Made by a program: the position numbers and the translations under genes. A stretch of 47,656 nt of DNA from Betaproteobacteria bacterium MOLA814. Its GTDB lineage: Bacteria; Pseudomonadota; Gammaproteobacteria; Burkholderiales; Burkholderiaceae_C. Below the pieces are notes generated by a model. The model saw only the letters and a program-made list of their open reading frames with translations, was not told the origin of the DNA and searched no databases. Within the stretch, counting starts at the first letter, position 1, and each line of letters opens with the position of its first letter. The stretch covers positions 610,183-657,838 of the forward strand of contig AYMW01000003.1 in the NCBI GenBank assembly GCA_000496475.1, given 5' to 3'. This document shows positions 46,834-47,656 of the stretch, in pieces.

Positions 46834-47023
46834 TTTTTTCTCCGTTCCCGACTTCAATTGGCCGGGGCTGATTGGTGCATCTCACAACAGTGGGTCGTTA
46901 CCGCCCCATTGCTTAGAGTGCATGTTTTTACTCACTCACCATTTATTTCAAGTCATTTGCTTTTCAGCAACTGCCTTGTAACCACTAATAAGCTTGCTGG
47001 ACCCATTTTGGGTACAGCCTTGC

Positions 47024-47053
47024 ATTATAGGCACCCTTGCGGTAAATCCGCAA
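47024..47053 (-). promoter_or_regulatory. candidate promoter and hairpin between rpsJ and rplC
   Basis: On the minus strand TTGCGG (47053-47048) and TATAAT (47029-47024) are 18 bases apart, a fair sigma-70 match. The -35 lies in the arm of a 9-bp hairpin, CCCTTGCGG/CCGCAAGGG (47056-47034), directly past the rpsJ stop. That hairpin lacks a T-run on the minus strand, so it is not a normal terminator. It leaves a leader of about 180 bases before rplC in the otherwise gene-free stretch 46834-47066. Confidence 0.5.
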
Positions 47054-47066
47054 GGGTTTTCCATAA

Positions 47067-47378
47067 TTATTGCAACTTGATTTCTACGTCTACACCTGCT
47101 GGCAAGTCCAACTTCATCAGCGCATCAACGGTTTTGTCTGTAGGGTCGACAATATCCATTAAACGCTGGTGTGTGCGAATTTCCAACTGGTCACGACTGG
47201 TCTTGTTCACGTGGGGTGAGCGCAAAATGTCGAACCGCTTCATACGGGTTGGCAAAGGTACTGGACCCTTAACAATGGCACCAGTACGTTTAGCTGTTTC
47301 AACGATTTCAGCGGCAGACGCATCTATCAGTTTGTAATCAAATGCCTTAAGGCGAATGCGGATTTTTTGCTTTGACAT
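47067..47378 (-). CDS. rpsJ: 30S ribosomal protein S10
   Basis: A 103-residue small-subunit and NusG/antitermination (NusE) protein. [40 protein letters not shown] and [21 protein letters not shown] are diagnostic. It follows tuf by 88 bases on the same strand. Confidence 0.98.
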   Translation of the reverse strand: MSKQKIRIRLKAFDYKLIDASAAEIVETAKRTGAIVKGPVPLPTRMKRFDILRSPHVNKTSRDQLEIRTHQRLMDIVDPTDKTVDALMKLDLPAGVDVEIKLQ

Positions 47379-47466
47379 GACTTAATTCTCTTGAGGATGA
47401 TTGGATCTAACAGAAACTTGCCACCCCACCCTGTTGGGCAAAGGCAACAAGCCGCCTCAAGACAAT

Positions 47467-47656
47467 TTAAGCAATGATCTTTGCAACCACGCCCGCACCA
47501 ACAGTGCGACCACCTTCGCGAATGGCAAAGCGCAAGCCTTCTTCCATCGCAATCGGTGACAACAACGTCACTTCGATTGACACGTTGTCACCAGGCATCA
47601 CCATCTCTTTGCCTTCTGGCAATTTGATGGAACCGGTCACGTCCGTGGTACGGAAG
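47467..47656 (-). CDS. tuf: elongation factor Tu, C-terminal end (cut by the window edge)
   Basis: The last 62 codons of EF-Tu: [25 protein letters not shown], then [24 protein letters not shown] and a TAA stop. This is domain III, which binds aminoacyl-tRNA. The remainder lies outside the window. In most betaproteobacteria a tuf copy precedes rpsJ, as here. Confidence 0.97.
   Translation of the reverse strand, partial: FRTTDVTGSIKLPEGKEMVMPGDNVSIEVTLLSPIAMEEGLRFAIREGGRTVGAGVVAKIIA

Overview
The window reads as part of a betaproteobacterial chromosome, most likely Burkholderiales and perhaps a Comamonadaceae-like lineage. The evidence is the ybeD-lipB-lipA order, the EIIA-HPr-EI regulatory PTS without a sugar permease, the atpIBEFHAGDC operon, and a ribosomal protein S3 with a long Ala/Pro/Arg-rich tail. 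Base composition is moderate (roughly half G+C by eye) and even, and no insertion sequence, prophage or CRISPR array is visible. Genus cannot be decided from the sequence alone.

Layout. 1-5.0 kb: start of an unrecognised minus-strand gene, then purU, a LysR regulator, a short stretch with a receiver-domain relic, and a three-gene unit of a GlcD-type FAD oxidase plus LrgA/LrgB membrane proteins. 5.0-10.5 kb: AGCS sodium/amino acid symporter, a short PutA without a DNA-binding domain, and a divergent Lrp/AsnC regulator. 10.5-16.9 kb: yggS, a beta-hydroxyacid dehydrogenase, the dolP-like/diaA-like/yraN/rsmI block, small membrane and unknown ORFs, a DnaQ-type exonuclease and a DUF1653 gene. 17.1-21.5 kb: TetR regulator, SDR-fold protein, flavin amine-oxidase-like protein, TTC38-like TPR protein and an unrecognised protein; this is the least explained block in the window. 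21.6-24.5 kb: tRNA-Arg(CCG), a membrane-anchored cytochrome c, a conserved hypothetical, a YheT hydrolase and an NTF2-fold protein. 24.5-31.9 kb: complete F1Fo ATP synthase operon on the minus strand. 32.1-34.1 kb: ybeD-lipB-lipA. 34.2-36.7 kb: ptsI, ptsH and EIIA-Man. 36.7-41.8 kb: lipoprotein, CoA-transferase, two thioredoxin-fold proteins, DUF4197, a probable broken gene, a GNAT and a peroxiredoxin. 41.9-47.7 kb: ribosomal protein cluster from rpsQ back to rpsJ and the 3' end of tuf, all on the minus strand.

How the genes work together. Most of the window is core metabolism and gene expression: ATP synthesis, translation, lipoylation, one-carbon and proline metabolism, and phosphotransfer regulation. 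The points that stand out are: a TetR-SDR-flavoenzyme-TTC38 cluster with a clear inverted-repeat operator, an SDR lacking the catalytic tyrosine, and a 10-bp tandem repeat that changes how two of its genes join; the pairing of a GlcD oxidase with LrgAB; a U-rich translation-initiation region before atpE; and a ribosomal cluster with a promoter-like site after rpsJ and a strong terminator after rpsQ.
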